A stretch of DNA of 64,000 nucleotides from Filosporella fistucella (taxonomy: Eukaryota > Ascomycota > Leotiomycetes > Helotiales). The translations under genes were made by a program, and so were the position numbers. Below, in pieces: positions 10,742 through 22,755 of the stretch. Under the pieces are notes generated by a model. That model saw nothing but the letters and a program-made list of their open reading frames with translations, had not been told where the DNA came from and made no database searches. The stretch covers positions 62,001 through 126,000 of the forward strand of contig JAQJZZ010000007.1 in NCBI GenBank assembly GCA_030077755.1, read 5' to 3'. How positions within the stretch are numbered: position 1 is the first letter of the stretch; every line of letters starts with the position of its first letter.

Positions 10742-11479
10742 ATGAGCTTCCAGACTCGGAAGCAGAATTATACTTCCAGCCAGTCTATCACTTCAAATTC
10801 CATTATCTTGGCGGAATACTTCTCGAAGCAAGGGCAGTTGTCTGTTATCTCATTCGACCGTACTCTTATTGCCACCATCGATGGATATGGAAACTTGAGA
10901 ACCAAAATACCAACTCTGATCACGTTCCGAATCAACCATGACCGTCGCAGCGAGACTATGCGTCACTACTTCAGGCCCTATAGATTCCTTTCGTATCCGT
11001 CGCAAGAATCGGAACCAGCTCTTCATCAGTATTACTTCAACCCCAAAGTTGATACTGTCCAATTCTCATCAGCCGACTTCCTGTATCTGCATTACCATCG
11101 AGTCTTTACACCACAAGACAAATATTGGGGTTATATGGGAGAGAATCTGTCAAGAGTATCGTTGGTAGAGTTTGGGGCAGGACCGGATCGCAAACTTTCT
11201 CAAGAGGGTCTCAACGTACAGGGCAACTTTGATTATACACATACCAGCTTCATTCACTGGCCAGCATTCCTGAACTTGGAAGAGCTCACTATCTGCCTCG
11301 GTCGCCGTGGGTTGAGACACCAAAGAGCTGTTGACAATCTCCTCCAGGATATACGAAGCAAGTTTCTTCCATTACTCAAACCTATGGTGGACATGGCATT
11401 ACATCCAAGGTACCACGATTCAACTTCCGATTCCGTGACGGTCATAGACTGGTGTCCAGACCGGCTATCACAGAAGTGA
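10742..11479 (+). CDS. 2EXR-domain-like hypothetical protein, N-terminally shortened
   Basis: An ORF of 245 aa from ATG 10742, the first ATG of an open frame that extends upstream without one. The middle resembles the second half of the fungal 2EXR domain: IPTLITFRINHDRRSET, then a YYFNPKVDTVQF segment. The opening motif of the family (F-x-x-FPxLPxELRxxIW) is absent upstream in any frame. The gene is therefore either truncated or strongly diverged at its start, perhaps connected with the transposon 540 bp away. 2EXR proteins are numerous in Leotiomycetes and have no known biochemical role. Confidence 0.55.
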   Translation: MSFQTRKQNYTSSQSITSNSIILAEYFSKQGQLSVISFDRTLIATIDGYGNLRTKIPTLITFRINHDRRSETMRHYFRPYRFLSYPSQESEPALHQYYFNPKVDTVQFSSADFLYLHYHRVFTPQDKYWGYMGENLSRVSLVEFGAGPDRKLSQEGLNVQGNFDYTHTSFIHWPAFLNLEELTICLGRRGLRHQRAVDNLLQDIRSKFLPLLKPMVDMALHPRYHDSTSDSVTVIDWCPDRLSQK

Positions 11480-11814
11480 TCGAGACGGCGGAGCAATAAA
11501 AAAACGGGTACACGAGCAAAATTGATGGATAGTAGCTCAGCCCCTGTACATTTGTGAAACATGTGGTAGAAAAGGGGAACACAAAAAAAAGGATTAAAGT
11601 GTGGCATGAACTAGGCGATGTACGGGGGTTGGGTTTTCTCTGAATGATAGGTGTCTAACTCCAAAATACGCCAATGAAAACTTCATGACGAAATAAGATC
11701 CAGTGACGCCAAATAACATAAAAATCGTGAGCCACGGATTCGCAACTTTTCCCCAACGCCAAACTCTAAATGCACCCCAAACGCCACGCTAAATGCTAAA
11801 AGTACCAACCCAGC
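11480..11814. other. convergent intergenic stretch
   Basis: 3' flanks of the 2EXR-like and AIM6-like genes; nothing else seen. Confidence 0.5.
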
Positions 11815-13166
11815 CTAACACAAACTTAAGCCCAAAACCCCACACCATCTCCAATTCCACCTTGCTGCCACCTCCACTTCATCCACACTCAAAATCCCCA
11901 CCCCCAAGTCCTCCAACTGCCGCCATATTCTCATTCTCCTGCCCACCGGCCATGTAGGTACATCCCAGTATCTACTCACTAACCCCAAATCTCTAGCTTG
12001 TTGAATTTGCGCTTTTACGATCGCAATCTGTGCTTTGTTGAGTCCGTTCAGGCCGATAGCCGCGATGCCCGGGAACAACTCCCGGAGAGAGGTCGATGCA
12101 TAGTAGGAATTTGAGACATTGTATTGGCTTCTTGTGAGCGAGGTGAGAGGAGCATCAAAGAAGACGTCTCTGTATGTCTCGTTTGCGAACGTGGAGTTTA
12201 TGACAGAGGGGAATGGCGTATTCCCTGTTCCTACGTGGATTATTGGGCCAGGAACGATTGCAGAGCCGTTCCAGTATGTCAACCACCCTTTCTCGCGAAG
12301 TGGTTGCAGTTGTATTTGTACTGCTCCCAATGTCGTAGCGCCGTCGGTTTTCAGATCGGTCATCAAGATGATGGGTGCTGAAGTATCAGTGTCCCAAACA
12401 CCAGAGATAGAGAAATCGGAGGTGAGGTTATTTGCCTCGTTTTGGTTTGTGAGAATGGCAACGAGAGGGTCGAGATAGAGTGATCTGAAGGTGCGATCTG
12501 GACGAAGATGACGGCGGCTATGGCCAACAATGAGATCGTTGTTGATGAGATGCACATCAGCTTCTATTCCTGTCACTCCTAAAGATAGGGCTTGGAAGAG
12601 AGGTACTGGACGCCAATAATCGTTGTGTGAGTGGATTTGTTTAGGGTAGATGCCTCGACTGAAATCCGGGAGCCAGAATGGCGGCGAGGGAGTAGTGCCT
12701 GGCTCTGTCCAAGAGGATACTATCTTCGAGAGGCCAGTATTGGGGGCTTTGGGAGGTGACAGACGACGTGCGAGGTCTAGAAGCAGAGAGTGGTAAACTC
12801 TGGTCTCAGTTAGCAAACCCAATTGGAGTAGAGAAGAAGATTTTCATACAGTATGGCAATTGTGGCCAAGCCAACTATTCCTGTGAGAAGATACAGACCA
12901 TGCCTAACAAGCTTCGGCCAAGGAGATTCATCAGAATCAGATCGACGCCTAAATGATCTTCGCAATAGGGAAGCACAACTCCTCAGATTATTCCTTTTAG
13001 TCGAGTTTCTGTCGTGTCTTTGGCCGGCTAGTGGTATGCGAAGCTTTGAGAAGTATTGTTGTATTCGTCGACTTTTTGTATGTAAAGGTCGAGGAAGTCC
13101 TGCCTCTAACTCGACAATAGTGACTTGGACCGAGGGTTCATCCTTATCTGAGATAACCTGCCCCAT
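11815..13166 (-). CDS. AIM6-like PLC-type phosphodiesterase family protein
   Basis: Two exons, 12850-13166 and 11815-12799, joined through a 50-nt intron (GTATGA, branch TGCTAAC, CAG), giving 433 aa. The N-terminal part is charged, then has one transmembrane helix (GLYLLTGIVGLATIAIL). The C-terminal domain starts with IHSHNDYWRPVPLFQAL, followed by GIEADVHL and VGHS, matching the altered-inheritance-of-mitochondria 6 (AIM6) family of PLC-like phosphodiesterases, where His, Asn-Asp and Glu-x-Asp line the metal site. Probably membrane-anchored. The substrate of the family is unknown. Confidence 0.85.
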
Positions 13167-16100
13167 AGCTACCGTTTTGATCTCCCACTTATCCGGCCGT
13201 TAAGCATAAATGTTGACTCGGAATTGGTGGGGTAAGAAACAAACTGATGAACAAAACAGCATGCGACTTCAACATGCAGATATTCTTAATGGGAAAATAA
13301 CACCATAAGTCCAGCACACATATTTCCCACCAACCTGGCGAAACACAAGTACTTATCCTTCTTACCCCATTTTCCCATACCGCTGACATTCATCCTCACA
13401 TACTTTTTGTGGCCAGGTCCACTGTCGCGATTCTGTGGCGTCAAAGAGGCGCTTCTCCGAGTCTGGAATGGGATCTTTATCCGAGCCCGGAGAAGGTGCA
13501 ATGGTTGTGTCTCAGTGACAGTCGCACCAGACCGGGCCATTACGGATTTTTGGCAGGTGGATAGAGTTGACATCCATTCGTAATTCTGGCTGGAAGAATT
13601 TGGGAAAATTCAATAAACATGGCAGCAGCGTGAGACATGATTTGTTGGAGGGTGGGAGGTGGTAGTACATTGTTTCGAAGAGTGTTGGTGATTTTCATCA
13701 GGGTCGTGGGTATCTTCCTCTAGCGAGGGGTAACATCTGTTTGGCAGCCGACATGGCGCATGAGGAAGTTGGGCTGGGTGTGGGAGTCCTTGTCAGCTTC
13801 AGGTCCAGGCTTCTAGAAGTCCCAGTCCCACCCCATTTCCATGACAGTGCAGCTGCAAGAGCACGCGAGCATGTGGCAAGAAATCGTGATTATCGTGAAC
13901 AGTTGCTTATCATGGAGTTGATTTGAATCCGGAAACTTGAAGAAGAAACAATTCCGGTTTGGCCGCAAGTTTATTCCTGTTGAGATGTTTCCAACTCCGT
14001 TACGAGTTGCCATAGGTTTTGATGTTTTGCGACGGCAGCTGCATCGCAATTGAACGTGCGACAACAATGTTTGAAGCTTGGCATGAGTTGAATAGCGAGG
14101 GAATTTCAAGCAAACATACCTGGTATGTAAACAGAGATTGACACTGATATGTCCCAATTGGAACAGAAAGTTCTCTTGAAGCACTAAGCTTGCATTCTCT
14201 TGGTGGACAGTGTTAAATTTTCGTTTGTTACGCTCCTTGCTGCACTTCTACTTGAATTGCACCTCATCGAGACATATCGGTACGAATGGAAATGAGATAC
14301 TTGGAATACCTGAGGCACTTTGGCAGGTGAGATCCCATTCCTAGTTCTCACAGTGTCCCATGAGGGTTCGAGTGGGCTGGGAGCCAGCTTCCACAACGCT
14401 TTATTAGAATCGGTACTTCCTGCGCTGTATCAAAAGAGGCTGAGTGTGGATGACACAGGGCAAACGAGGCCGACCTTCCTGGTTGACGAAATGTAGCTCC
14501 TTTCTAGTCAGTGTTCCTTCTGTTGTCCCTTCTGCTGTGAAAAAGGCCATTCATCAGGTCAGTGGAGTCAACATCCTCCGTTCATGTCCTAGAATTTTCA
14601 GCAATGGATTGTACAGAACACAGCACCTCGTGGTCACAACTAGGGACAAATGCGCACTGCGAAAAGCTCCTTTGATCAGGAATTGGAAGAGTAAAGGGAG
14701 TTTTTGGGAGTCTTTCTGGGGGCTACAGAATTCTCTGTCGAAAATTGGAGAGGGAAGGAAATCGACCTAAGCCATTCTAGTAGGCTGTGGCTGAAAGTAA
14801 CCCATTGAATTTCTCTTTCTTGAACGACATGCATTGCAGCATTATTCATGCTACAAAAAGATCAGCGTAGGTGATTTGTCGAGTGCGCATTTATTCAAGT
14901 AGAGTAGTAACATGCCTCTTCGAATCGTAGCGGGTTGAATGCCGCTGCTTGAATACTCGTAGCTCTTCCCAAGCCGTTTCGTGCATTATTATGCCTCCCA
15001 TTGCTTGCCTTCCATTGCTTGCCTCCCATTGCCTGCCTCGTCCAGAGGAATCGTAAGAAAGAGACATATTATCAGACTCAGACAGCAGCAAGATACTGAC
15101 AAACAGCTAACATCACCAAGTCCAGCTTTTGCGGGCTGGAAAACTATCCCCAGGCTTCCTACCGGCAGTCGTGCTTCCACACTCAACGAAATTGAGCATA
15201 GCCATCTGCAATGGCGAAGGGACTCGAATGAGTTGCCATGTATTGGCCAAATTTAGGAATGCCTCGCTGAAAACAGCATTGGGTCTAACAATTCGTCCCT
15301 TTGTATCCAGTCCGGGCAGGAGAAGACTCGATCAAACTACCAGGAATACGCCGAAGGAAGAGATTTGAGACAGGAAGGATCGTACTGGCCGAAATCGTGC
15401 CCCTCAAAGGGCATTGATTGCTTCCATCAGCTGAAATCGTTTCATCGCGATCCTTTACCCGGCTCCTCGGGCTTAAGGCTGAGGCGAAAATATTGGAGGT
15501 CGTGGAGCTTCACGAAATTTTTGCCTCATCATCTCAGCTGTCAACATTCGATCGGTACACAGATAGAGTACCGAAAGATTACCTATTCCTCACAGAATAC
15601 CTACGAAAAGTTTTGCAAAGTTTCGCAGCGAGAGCTACTGCTTTTGAGTATTGCAACATCTTCTCCTTTCTATCATCGACAACTGAATGTTGCCATCCTT
15701 TACTATGGCATGGCATGTCCTGAAACTCAAAAGAAATTGGCTGTGGCTTGCCTCTCTATTTTAAAATTGATGCTGGTAGCATTGGACGAAAGCGAAGTTG
15801 TCCCATGAAATGCCGTCTCCCCAGCCACAAAAAATTGCGTTTGATATACGAGCTAAACTGTGTTCAGAATAGAGGCACAGCAAACAGCACGTTTGCTACG
15901 TCATATTGGAGCTTGGTGTGGCGCAGATGGAGATGCTAGGCTGAGGGTTGGCTTAGTAGGGATTAATGGGGACTTGGGACCTGCATTTAATGAAGACCTG
16001 CTGCCGTTTGCTTAGGGAGTCTCCTTTTATTGAAATAATACATCTTATTCACCTTTCCCACTTTTCCATTCAATCTCTCTCAAAAACAATTCCAACAAAC

Positions 16101-16188
16101 TTGACTCTCAAACCTCACCACATCTACAAATCGTCCTCCAGCAAACAAATATCCTCTACTCTTTAAAAAAATCCTTCACACCACAATC
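13167..16188. other. 3-kb region without a supported gene
   Basis: Several small ORFs on both strands (13286-13573, 14444-14770, 15365-15808, 15418-15723) overlap each other and show no recognisable domain or convincing splice pattern. The 15418-15723 frame is the most protein-like but has no partner exon that I could join. A short tandem repeat lies at 14992-15033. The last 150 bp are CT-rich leader sequence for the cell-wall protein gene. Confidence 0.5.
14992..15033 (+). repeat. 14-bp tandem repeat, three units
   Basis: Three consecutive units of TGCCTCCCATTGCT with one or two changes, followed by a partial unit. Confidence 0.8.
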
Positions 16189-16797
16189 ATGCGTTTCTCC
16201 TTCACAGCAGCCATTGCCATCTTGGCATACACCTCTTCCTCAAACGCTCAACTTGACAGTATTGTCAACGACCTCACCTCCAATGCCGCAGGTGCCCTCT
16301 CTACCGCAACATCAGTTGTAGGAGGTGCTCTATCAACCGCAAATTCAGCAGCTGCTGGAGCATTATCTACTGCCACCTCAGTTGTAGGAGGAGCCCTCTC
16401 AACCGGTACTTCCGATATTGCCGGTGCTCTATCCACAGCCAAGTCTTTTGCATCAGGAGCCTTCGCATCTGGCACTTCCATCGCAGCTGGGGCAATCAGT
16501 TCTGCCCTCTCTGAAGCCTCAGCCGGTATCTCCAGCATCGAATCCATTGCCAGTACCGCAACTGGAGCAGAAAAGTCAAGACTACAAAGCCAAGCTAGCA
16601 GTTTGAGCGTTGCTGCCAACTCTGCAGCTAGCTCTGCCAGAGCTGCATTGAGTTCGGCAACGGATAGTTTGGCAAGTCGTCTGAGCTCGGCCACTGGCAC
16701 TGGCACATCTTCAAGTACAGCTGGTGTCCCAAAAATGACTGCTGCCCCTATGTTTGGAGCTGCTGCTTTCGGTGCCGCTGCTCTGTACTTGGTCTAA
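16189..16797 (+). CDS. secreted, probably GPI-anchored Ala/Ser-rich cell-wall protein with internal repeats
   Basis: Single-exon protein of 202 aa. Signal peptide at the start (MRFSFTAAIAILAYTSSSNA). Residues about 33-95 are built from repeats of the type GALSTATSVVG, with a period of 10-11 residues. An Ala/Ser region follows, and the C-terminus is hydrophobic (FGAAAFGAAALYLV) after a small-residue stretch, as expected for GPI attachment. The 5' leader is CT-rich, typical of highly expressed fungal genes. Role unknown, presumably structural at the cell surface. Confidence 0.85.
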   Translation: MRFSFTAAIAILAYTSSSNAQLDSIVNDLTSNAAGALSTATSVVGGALSTANSAAAGALSTATSVVGGALSTGTSDIAGALSTAKSFASGAFASGTSIAAGAISSALSEASAGISSIESIASTATGAEKSRLQSQASSLSVAANSAASSARAALSSATDSLASRLSSATGTGTSSSTAGVPKMTAAPMFGAAAFGAAALYLV

Positions 16798-17303
16798 GTT
16801 GGATAGGATGGATCGAAAGGATAGGACTTGCGATGGAGTTTGGGATTTGGGTTGTACATTATTGGAGGCGCAAAAGCCAATGCACATAACATGACAGGAC
16901 GTCCCAGTTGAGATTTCCAATGAAAAGCGATCGATTCTGCATAACAGAAAACAATTGTTCGTGGGTTGTCTGGGTTTGGTGCTTAACAATTCTGTGATTG
17001 AAGATGTCTTCGAAATTATGAACTGTTTACGGATACACATATTCATCAATGCATTCAGGTGACTACCAGGTAAAAAAAAGGCTCAATGTCGTGACTTGAG
17101 CAAGGATTGCATCCTTCTCTCGGTGAAGCCGAGGTCCACACTTGGCGTTTCCTCTGAACTTTCCTGAGTAACGAAACTCAAAAATGCGCAGCTTCCCTTT
17201 CCATCCCCTCAAAGTACATTTTTTGCTTCTCTCTAACATTAACATTACTAGATCTTGACTTCTTCCCTCCGATTTCAAACTCGCCCAAACCAAATCCGCA
17301 ACG
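16798..17303. other. intergenic, nothing recognised
   Basis: 3' flank of the cell-wall protein gene and promoter of the DUF1304 gene. Confidence 0.5.
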
Positions 17304-17666
17304 ATGCCCCTCCAAACTACCATCCCAGTCTCTCTTCTCTCCGCCCTCCACATCTACATATTCACACTCGAATCCTTCCTCTGGACCTCTCCTCGCGGTC
17401 GCAAAGCTTTCGGCACCACGCCTGCCTTCGCCGAATCTACCAAAGTCCTCGCTCTGAATCAAGGGTTGTATAATGGCTTCCTGGCTGCGGGGTTGATATG
17501 GGGAGTCTTGCACCCGGTTGCTGAGGTTGGGAAACAGATTCAGGGTTTCTTTGCAGGATGTGTAGTTGTTGCTGGTGTGGTTGGGGGATTGACGGCGAAC
17601 AAGAGGATTTTCTTGGTACAAGGTGTGCCTGGATTGATAACTTTGGCGGCTGTTTGGTGGTTGTAG
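17304..17666 (+). CDS. DUF1304 small integral membrane protein
   Basis: Single exon, 120 aa, matching the usual DUF1304 length. Four hydrophobic segments are visible, with the conserved pattern LALNQGLYNGFLAAGL between helices 1 and 2 and GGLTANKR before the last helix. The family is widespread in bacteria and fungi and its function is unknown. The overlapping antisense ORF (17178-17708) is treated as a shadow. Confidence 0.88.
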   Translation: MPLQTTIPVSLLSALHIYIFTLESFLWTSPRGRKAFGTTPAFAESTKVLALNQGLYNGFLAAGLIWGVLHPVAEVGKQIQGFFAGCVVVAGVVGGLTANKRIFLVQGVPGLITLAAVWWL

Positions 17667-18546
17667 GTTGAATCTTAGGCTGGAGGACATCGTCGAGGGA
17701 ATCGGCAATCGGCCTAAAGAACAGGATTGGTCATACCTAGAGCGTTACTGAGAGTGATCATACCTATACCTACATAAAATACCAGGTAGAATTCGCGTGG
17801 GCGGAGCCATTGTCCAATTTTCACCTAGGTGACGAGTTCAAACATACCGACATATTTCGTTCACTCTCACGGAAGCAGCTTCTAAGTACCACATAGTACG
17901 CCTACTTAGCATCTCGAATTTATTAGTAAAGAGATATATCCAAGCAGTCAAAAGTATTGTGTAATACCCATTCTTTGTGTGCTACATCACCCCTCGATAG
18001 GATGTTACCAAAATACAACGGCCCCAAAAACATCAATTCCAAAAGAATGGAACGAAACGAAACGAAACGAAACTGTCTAGTTGACTCAACCAACTGAAAG
18101 AAATTGATCGCAAACCCTCCAAAGCTGTTCCTATTAAAGCCCAAAAAGAAAATTGGAAAAAAAAAGCTCTGTAGTGTTCTTGAGTAGGGTTTCTAGGAGA
18201 AGATGGGCTGCAGAACTGGCTAGTGCTGTTTCTTGCTAGCTGGGGGGCAATACGTACATCCATCCGAGTCACTCCTCAGCCACCAGGCCAAATGGTCGTG
18301 CGTCCACTGATACCAGCTTGGGACCCTGATTATTAGCCTGTTGCCTATTTGAGTATACATACTACAAGACAGGATCTCCATCAAAAAATTAGGAGTTGCA
18401 ATGTCAATTTATTTTCTGCAGGAATGTATGTGCAAGTGCAACAAAGTATGTACATCAGAATATTCTTTCCTCATTCCACCTATTCACTCATTCAATATCC
18501 AATTGTCACATCTCCCACCTCATATCCATACTCATACTTCCACCCT
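17667..18546. other. convergent intergenic region with a microsatellite
   Basis: Contains four AACGA units at 18051-18070. No gene recognised. Confidence 0.5.
18051..18070 (+). repeat. AACGA microsatellite, four units
   Basis: Four perfect tandem pentamers, continuing partially into the next bases. Confidence 0.85.
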
Positions 18547-19351
18547 CTATTTTACAGAGAGAGTATAGGCAGAAGTCTTGAAGACAGCATTGGAACCAGA
18601 GAATGGCTCAGTTCCACCCTGCAAGCTGGTAATAACAGAGCTGGAAGACACGCCTTGGCTATTGACCAAGTAGGTGAAAAACAGCTTTAAGTCAGCAGAG
18701 AAAGAGGCAATGTTGCTTGGAGCCACGAATGAGAAAACAGTGGTATCTCCGTTGGGTCCCTTGAACAATTTCCATGTAGTACCTGCAATCGTGGGGGAAG
18801 CAAGTGGTGTTGTGCCGGTGGAAGAGATTGGTGCTGCTCCACCATATGATCCAAGCCAAATCATGATCTCGTACTTGTTGGCAGCTCCAACAGAGGGAGC
18901 GAGCCAGAGATCGTAGGATACGTCTGCAACGAGAGAAGTTCCAGTGTAACTGAATGGATTAGCATGAGGTCTGCAAGGACAGAGTATGGTGAACTTACGT
19001 CCACTTCCATGTTGATGGAATAGAGGAAACGGCAGAGATAGCCTTGTTAACATTCTCAAGGGCAACGTTGGAGTACGACTTGACTTGTCCAGCTCCACCA
19101 GCCCAGCTCCAGGAAGTCGACCAGACGAACGAGTTGCTGCTGCTGACACTGGTGAAAGTGGTACATTGCGATCCAGATGAGGCGGTTCCAGCGCCCCAGT
19201 TGTTGTGATAGACAGTGTATCCAGCGGTGGCGACGGTTCCCCAGTTACCACACATGGTTGTGGCACGCTTCTCGAGGTCTTTGGTAGGAGTAGGTGATGC
19301 CAGAGCGGTGATGGCCAGCGCGGCTGACACGAGAGTTGAAGTGAACTTCAT
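18547..19351 (-). CDS. GH12 endoglucanase, probably xyloglucan-specific
   Basis: Two exons, 18999-19351 and 18547-18949, with a 49-nt intron; 251 aa. Signal peptide MKFTSTLVSAALAITALA, then a short pro-region ending KR. The mature domain has the GH12 fold markers CGNWGTV, YTVYHNNWGA, and DVSYDLWLAP followed by YEIMIWLG, which carries the catalytic nucleophile Glu. The acid/base Glu is expected within TEPFSG near the end. This is a secreted plant-cell-wall-degrading enzyme cutting beta-1,4-glucan backbones. The sequence resembles fungal xyloglucanases, but the specificity call is inference. Confidence 0.93.
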
Positions 19352-20352
19352 GATGAAAGTAATTGAACGGAAAAACGTCTATACAGAAATTGGAAGAAGA
19401 AAAGCAAAGTCTGAAGCAGCAGCTGCAGAAAGCAAATAACGGGAAGAGAGCAACTTATAACTTTTTCGTCTTGTTCGAATTGCCCTTCCCTTCGGTTTCG
19501 GTCATGCTGGACATTTGAAAGCCGGTCATCCATGCAGAACATCCCACCAGTGTAGACGCAGATCTCAATCCGATCTGTGATTCTTCCGTCTCCATATATA
19601 CACTCTGGAAGCAATACCCAAAGAAGCAAAGCTTTCAACTAGACTTCAAGCTTTGGCACGTTTGCCCCCTTTCAGACTACCCGGGTGGAGTGCCGAGATT
19701 TGAGAAGGGACGATTGCGGGGCAACGTCGAAAATAAATTAAGGTTATTCGGGGCTGCTGCTTGTTTTCCACCAATTAGTGGGGCGGTTTCGAAACAGTGG
19801 TACGTATTTGGGATGGGCAATCCGGCTCTGAGAACATTGGACCTTTTCGTGACTTGAGAGATGGATACTCTGGGGCTCAGATCTATACGGTAGAGTGATG
19901 TCTCAAAATTTGTGTCGAATGCGGATTGTCAGTTGCACTTTAATATAGTGATATTCGGTAGCTACCTTTGGCGAGAACTATCAACAATGATGTCGTGTCG
20001 CAAGATTATCTCGACTGCGGATCCCGCAAGACCGTATTACGGCTCTAGAGATTACAGTACGGGAGAATGAAATAGAAACAGGCTTGTCTTCTGGTATCAC
20101 TGAACCATTCTTTGCTGCCCAATTTCAGGGGCCCAGAAAGATGAAAACAAAGAGCTGAGGTAAACAATACAAGTCATGGACTCTCGAGACCTTGTTAGAT
20201 ACTTTGCCGCAAACACTCGGCGAAGAAACAGGACTTGAAAGTCAAGAACGGAGATAGATTGGGTCACATACACACGAACTTGAAAACGATTCTAATTTCG
20301 AGAATCTTATTCAGTGTCTTCGTCATCAACCTTCACCTACCACTAGACAATA
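19352..20352. other. GH12 upstream region
   Basis: Promoter side of the GH12 gene, with a TATA-like TTATAAG about 100 bp before its start (near 19455), then the 3' flank of the Nudix/IF-2B gene. No further gene is supported. Confidence 0.5.
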
Positions 20353-21983
20353 TCAAAAATCGCGATATAATCTTTCCTCGAGATCCTGCGATTCTTGCCC
20401 TAGTCTTAGAATGGCATTCATTCCCAAGACTCCCTGCTCGGTGATGTATTGGTCTATGTACCTCGCTGGAACCCATTCAAAGTACTCGTTCTTCACTTGT
20501 ACTTTGAATCCAGCAGATTGATTCTCTTTCAAAATGCTCGCCTCGGATGATGGCCAGGACTCGGTGATTTCTGCCTCGTCGTTTTCCTCGACCGTGAGAT
20601 ACTCCGAATCAAAACCCGAACTAGTGATTTTATTGGTTTCGAACAGAGCGACGACTTTGCAAGCAGGGTTGAGGCTTTTTGCCAGAACCGCAGTTGTCAT
20701 ACTCCCAATTTTGTTGCAGACATCTCCATTCGGGATGACTTTGTCGCCTCCAAAGAGAAAGAAGTTGGCTTTACTGGCAACACTCGCGACATTAGCATCA
20801 GCCACAATTACAACATTCAGCCTCGCTAGAATATCTGGCTTGTGGTTGAAATTTCCAAGTAGCGAGTTAACGAGTGATGCTCCTTCAAAATTGGGTCGAG
20901 ATTCAAGAACAGACAACGTAACGTTCAGCCCTCGGGATGTCAATGCCGGTATCAATTTCACTAAACTTTGGATGACTGTTCCCGAAGAAGATAATGTTAG
21001 AATTTGCGTAAGAGGGAAAAACTTTCCCTCGTCGGTCTCTTCCAAATTTAGAGCCACATATTGCGTGAGATTCTCGGCGATTGGTTCCAAGGTTTGCCTT
21101 CCAGCTGCGATTCTCGTCCAAATGGCCCTCTCTACAACCTCCTTCAAGTTCGACAATGGAATCTTGGAAATTCCTCCACATTCCTCAACGTTTTCTCTCA
21201 CACTATCCAACGTCTTGAATATCACCGCCTCAATCGCTGCTCCCATGCTTGGCCTGCCATTTTTTGCCAGATGCCAAGCAATCCCTCTCAGCTCCCTCCA
21301 ATACTCTTCGGATGTCATTAAATGAGATAGACGGTTCCCTCCAATAGCGTCTTCCAAGATCCTCAGAGCTTTCAGAGCCAAGCCTTGCGCTCCGCTGTGG
21401 TGGTCGTCTCTCAGTAGTGCGAGATCTTTCTCCAACTCGGCATTAACCAATACTCTCCGCATGCCAACTTCAAGCTGCGGAACATGGTCGAGTGTGGATA
21501 ATTCTTCGGGCTGAACAAACTTGTATTCTGTATGCTCCCAATCAAATTCTATTGATCTAGCATGGTCCTTCAACTGCCATGCGAATGGATGAATCGTCCA
21601 TTCCGTCTGTAGCTTTTCATCCACGAGACTAAATGGCTTGCCACGGCGTAATAAAGTGATATCATCATCTGATAGCTTCGTTTCCTCTAATATCTCCCTC
21701 TTTGCCGCAGCTGCTGGACTCGAATCTGTTGGGTCTATAGATCCAGAGCAGACTGCCCATTTACCTCTGTATCACGTGTCAGCATGAATATTTAAGCACC
21801 ATTAAACCTTGGGCATAGAGTTCGAAAAATGTATTTTCCCACGCCTATATCATGCTCGACTTACTTATAGGTTGACACATCTTGACTTCGCTTGAACAGT
21901 GCAAAGGTCAGGCCCTGTGGGGATTGAGGTGATGTGCATATGAATGACGAAACAACGGAACGTTGTCGTAAATTTGATGCCAT
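20353..21983 (-). CDS. Nudix hydrolase / IF-2B-like fusion protein
   Basis: Two exons, 21865-21983 and 20353-21766, with a 98-nt intron, giving 510 aa. Residues about 1-150 form a Nudix domain: after [11 protein letters not shown] comes a Nudix-box helix [14 protein letters not shown] with the REx2EEx core. The domain ends [21 protein letters not shown]. The remainder is an initiation-factor-2B alpha/beta/delta-like fold ([52 protein letters not shown]). Fungal proteins of this combined design are known; they are not the canonical eIF2B subunits and are more like the sugar-phosphate isomerase relatives. Actual substrate unknown. Confidence 0.88.
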
Positions 21984-22755
21984 ATTATGGTGGAACAGGC
22001 GCACTTGGTGATCTCTCAGTAGTTTTGTGAATGCCCCTCGAGGACATTTCATAAGAAAAGGATTCATTAAATAGCCCAAGAAGATGTCGTGATGGTATGA
22101 GATCAGCTTTCCCCAACACCTCCTGATGTTCACCATCGAAGCTTGACGTGACCCCATTGGCCCGCTTCATAAGGTACCCATTTCCATTTGGTGACAGTAT
22201 CACGTGAAGCGCCACTGCCTTGCCTTCCGAAACCTCAGATCGCGTCGCGTCCTTCTCAAGATTGCCATTCTTCTTCTTGCCATCCTGCAGATGCCGTTCT
22301 GAGACTTGCTATCTCTCTATAACCGTCTTATCACAAAGTACCATGTCTTCCTATTCCCCGCTGTCATCGTTTCCTCTCAGTCTAGAAATAATCCGAAGCT
22401 CAATATGTTTGTTGAAACTACCGATTGACCCGATTTACTTCCCTTAGAGTCTCGCACCATGGATATACTCTCACATAACGCACTGCCAAGGTGCAACATC
22501 CTTTTTCTCTGACAAAATCTCATCGGAATCCAACAGTAGTTCTCGCGGACTCGTCCCGAAACATCGCATTGACCACTCATGTATTCAAAAGTTGAGTTCA
22601 GGCCCCTCAAAGTCGCAATCAAGTCTACAACAAGGATTGGGGCTCGATCGCGGATGTAAGAGAAATGCAGGATGAAAGCTTGTATCCTCTTACTTGACTT
22701 ATACTCCCCCTCCATCAGCTTTCTGGGCTAAACCACTTCATCCTTTCTAGCCAAC
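21984..22755. other. divergent promoter region between Nudix/IF-2B and ZZ-protein genes
   Basis: Overlapping small ORFs are not convincing; the region probably holds both 5' leaders. Confidence 0.5.

Noticed and set aside
16248..16706. Antisense ORF of 152 aa across the cell-wall protein gene
   Set aside because: It arises from the Ala/Ser-rich repeated coding sequence on the plus strand, which avoids stops on the opposite strand; it has no independent features.
17178..17708. 176-aa ORF antisense to the DUF1304 gene
   Set aside because: Overlaps a clear family member completely and has no features of its own.
20534..21325. 263-aa ORF antisense to the Nudix/IF-2B gene
   Set aside because: Fully inside a well-supported gene on the other strand and without recognisable motifs.
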